A stretch of DNA of 64,000 nt from assembly GCF_032854445.1 (NCBI RefSeq), contig NC_088295.1, positions 71,326,028-71,390,027 of the forward strand, read 5' to 3'. Both the position numbers and the translations under genes were made by a program. This DNA comes from Liolophura sinensis (Eukaryota; Mollusca; Polyplacophora; Chitonida; Chitonidae). Positions 62,901-64,000 of this stretch are shown here, one piece after another. Every line of letters begins with the position of its first letter. Position 1 is the first letter of the stretch. The notes below the pieces were generated by a model. The model searched no databases, had not been told where the DNA came from, and saw only the letters and a list, made by a program, of their open reading frames with translations.

Positions 62901-64000
62901 TTTCAGGAACCTTCTCGTTCTCGGGAGCGGCTTTAGCCGCAGCCTAGCCATACCCCTTGGTCCTCGTGAGCAGCTCAAGCCACACATTTGACGGTACTTC
63001 ATTTCCTCGCTAGTGGCTTGAGCCGCATAAAACGCTGTCTCTGACTGGTCTATTTTAGCAGGGAAACTGGGATTTTTTGGGAGCTAAACCAATCAAATAC
63101 TGCCTTATTAGACCCTATGGATGCCACACGAACCGTGTTTGTAGATATTCATTGGTTGCAAGCGATAAAAAGGTGCGAAAAAATGTGGAGAAGATTCGAC
63201 GACTTTCGCGGAGACTCGAATACAGCCGACGATTTTGAGGGCTTTATGAATAAAAGACATTTGAGAGGATTTCGATTCGGATATTTCGGTTTCAGATGTT
63301 AGCAGTGACATAGAAGAGTCTTCTGACAAAGAGGAATTAACTTTAGGTCAACTGCGCTCCAGAATTAACGAGAGACGCAAACCTGAACTATCGGAAACTG
63401 TTCTGGTAACAACAACAACGCAAACTACGGAAACGCAATTTTACTCAAATCGAGTGATACATTGTTCTAATAAAGTGATTAATTTTATGTTTACACACTT
63501 CACAGAGCAAAAATACCAAACTGCCACCAAATATCTGATAGTGGAAAATTATCCAAAAATCATAAAACAAAAACTTTGAATTTTTTAGTGCAAAATTGTA
63601 TTTCTGCTGTGGCCTGTTGGCGACAAAGTGGTGATCAGGGTTGCAGTAGCGAGGGCTGTATGACGTTGTGGTAGCGAATGAGTTAAGACAAGTGCAATTT
63701 ATGGTGCTTTTAAGCAGTGGCTATAATTTGTTGAGCACTGTCATTCAGATTGTTTTTTATCACTCAAAAACAATTTCTTGAATGGTACTTACACTTTTCT
63801 TTCCCGGACATAAACAAGATAATCTCCAAGGACACCTTTATTAGACGAGCTACTGTTGCTGAAATCAACATTTGCCAGACCATCATCCCATTCTGTTGAT
63901 GCACGGTCCAATATCACCCTAAAAGTGACAAAATTGTTCAAAAACAATGAGAATCAACATGAGAAATGTGTATTAAAGAGACACATTTAGACACAAAACT
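59916..64000 (-). CDS. EPC: Enhancer of polycomb, 3' portion of gene (four coding exons; 5' part lies beyond the window)
   Basis: Scaffold subunit of the NuA4/TIP60 histone acetyltransferase complex in the nucleus. Four exons join without a frame break: 63793-63918, 61902-62290, 60238-60394 and 59916-59988, about 247 residues of the C-terminal half. Seen in order: LDRASTEWDD, YRPRTPP, a Gln-rich helix-like stretch with repeated HQEQ/QRDQQEQ, FAASAV following TLDSEKAR, and the closing AMDVT. From knowledge of the family, vertebrate EPC1/EPC2 carry the same order of blocks in the EPC C-terminal region: an LDRA segment, an RPRTP segment, a Gln-rich segment, LDSxxAxFAAS, and a last line with NHE and ending AMEVT. 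The N-terminal EPcA domain is missing because the gene runs off the right edge. All three introns are GT-AG, with GTAAGT donors. Confidence is high from the conserved blocks and phase agreement. Confidence 0.93.
60238..60394 (-). CDS. EPC: EPC coding exon (C-terminal linker)
   Basis: The acceptor is a T-rich tract ending ACTGTAG above 60394 and the donor GTAAGT is at 60237-60232. The first two bases complete an Asn codon with the single base of the previous exon. It encodes 51 full codons, rich in Ser and Leu, ending ILKVPSTVSSPIDPLPIP. The KVPS motif is also found near the end of vertebrate EPC proteins. Two bases are left over and pair with the single base of the last exon. Confidence 0.85.
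61165..61590. repeat. About 3 degenerate ~150-bp tandem repeats in an EPC intron
   Basis: The block with AATTTATGGTA, a CACACA-containing stretch, AATGGAATATTCCCC and TTGTGCTCTAAATGT recurs with starts near 61169, 61309 and 61462. Copies are clearly diverged. No protein signal. Confidence 0.6.
61902..62290 (-). CDS. EPC: EPC coding exon (RPRTP, Gln-rich and FAAS blocks)
   Basis: The acceptor CATTGACAG ends at 62291 and the donor GTAAGT is at 61901-61896. The first base completes a Val codon with the two bases from the upstream exon, giving RKV-AHYRPRTPP. The exon then encodes a Ser/Thr-Pro stretch, a Gln-rich segment (QCHQEQLLQMQRDQQEQ), FTLDSEKARFAASAV, and a Thr/Val-rich tail (TTTTTTVANGPVAD). 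It leaves one base for the next exon. It is the largest EPC exon visible here. Confidence 0.92.
63117..63686 (+). pseudogene. Possible decayed piggyBac-like insertion in an EPC intron
   Basis: A 61-codon open frame (63117-63302) is followed, in another frame, by a stop-free stretch from about 63263 to 63579 that is acidic and serine-rich (DSDISVSDVSSDIEESSDKE) and then basic (RSRINERRKPEL). Acidic Asp/Ser-rich leaders are common at the N-terminus of piggyBac transposases. To the right, RC of 63665-63686 reads TTAACTCATTCGCTACCACA, starting with TTAA, the target of that superfamily, and resembling such termini from memory. No DDD catalytic core and no matching left terminus were found, so this is tentative. 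It could also be an unrelated exon. Confidence 0.3.
63793..63918 (-). CDS. EPC: EPC coding exon (LDRA block)
   Basis: The acceptor is a T-rich tract ending TTTTAG just above 63918; the donor GTAAGT is at 63792-63787. One base precedes the first full codon and two bases are left at the end. The peptide carries VILDRASTEWDD, a serine/asparagine-rich turn, then LGDYLVYVRERK, matching the LDRA-containing start of the EPC C-terminal region. The upstream exon is outside the window. Confidence 0.9.

Overview
This is a gene-poor, AT-rich, repeat-dense stretch of a eukaryotic (animal) nuclear genome. The evidence is GT-AG introns, an animal-type rhodopsin-class GPCR, an animal Enhancer of polycomb gene, long introns and many SINE and LINE copies. 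The commonest repeats have terminal modules that I associate from memory with marine molluscs and related lophotrochozoans: a GAGTACGGCGTAAAACACC end with an AAAT-rich tail, and a GAGTACGACGTTAAACCCC end with an (ACTC)n tail. A mollusc, perhaps a bivalve, is the best guess; the species cannot be read from the window. There are no operons, CRISPR arrays or bacterial signals. Layout: 1-14 kb has no convincing gene and holds degenerate SINEs and short minisatellites. At 14.3-14.95 kb (minus) lies a small two-coding-exon gene for a secreted six-cysteine peptide whose single domain matches the DUF3011 pattern; splice sites and phase agree. At 18.3-20 kb there is a (CA)n microsatellite, a 63-bp doublet and a roughly 1.3-kb array of 50-bp repeats with a 587-bp higher-order duplication. 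At 20.4-21.1 kb (minus) two phase-compatible exons followed by AATAAA signals look like the 3' end of an unrecognised gene. At 24.7-26.5 kb (plus) a dead non-LTR retrotransposon reverse transcriptase is split by a SINE with a readable target-site duplication. At 29.2-35.4 kb a 3.09-kb unit is present twice, head to tail and nearly identical. At 35.5-37.4 kb lie a possible DDE-transposase scrap and the 5' half (ORF1 plus endonuclease) of another non-LTR element. At 40-45 kb is a SINE cluster, an (AT)44 run and a MITE-like inverted repeat. At 46.2-47.3 kb (plus) is an intact single-exon GPCR with a polyadenylation signal. From 47.6 to 58.4 kb there is mostly repeat-bearing intergenic DNA, including one full-length SINE with perfect 12-bp target duplications. 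From about 58.4 kb to the right edge (minus) runs the 3' part of Enhancer of polycomb: four coding exons whose phases join cleanly, a long 3' UTR, and an intron carrying what may be a decayed piggyBac-like insertion. The three better-supported genes are unrelated: a chromatin subunit (NuA4/TIP60 acetyltransferase), a cell-surface receptor of unknown ligand and a small secreted peptide. The more unusual observations are the DUF3011 peptide gene, the 3.09-kb tandem dimer, the shared 3' module of three SINE families, and the foldback hairpin near 21.75 kb.
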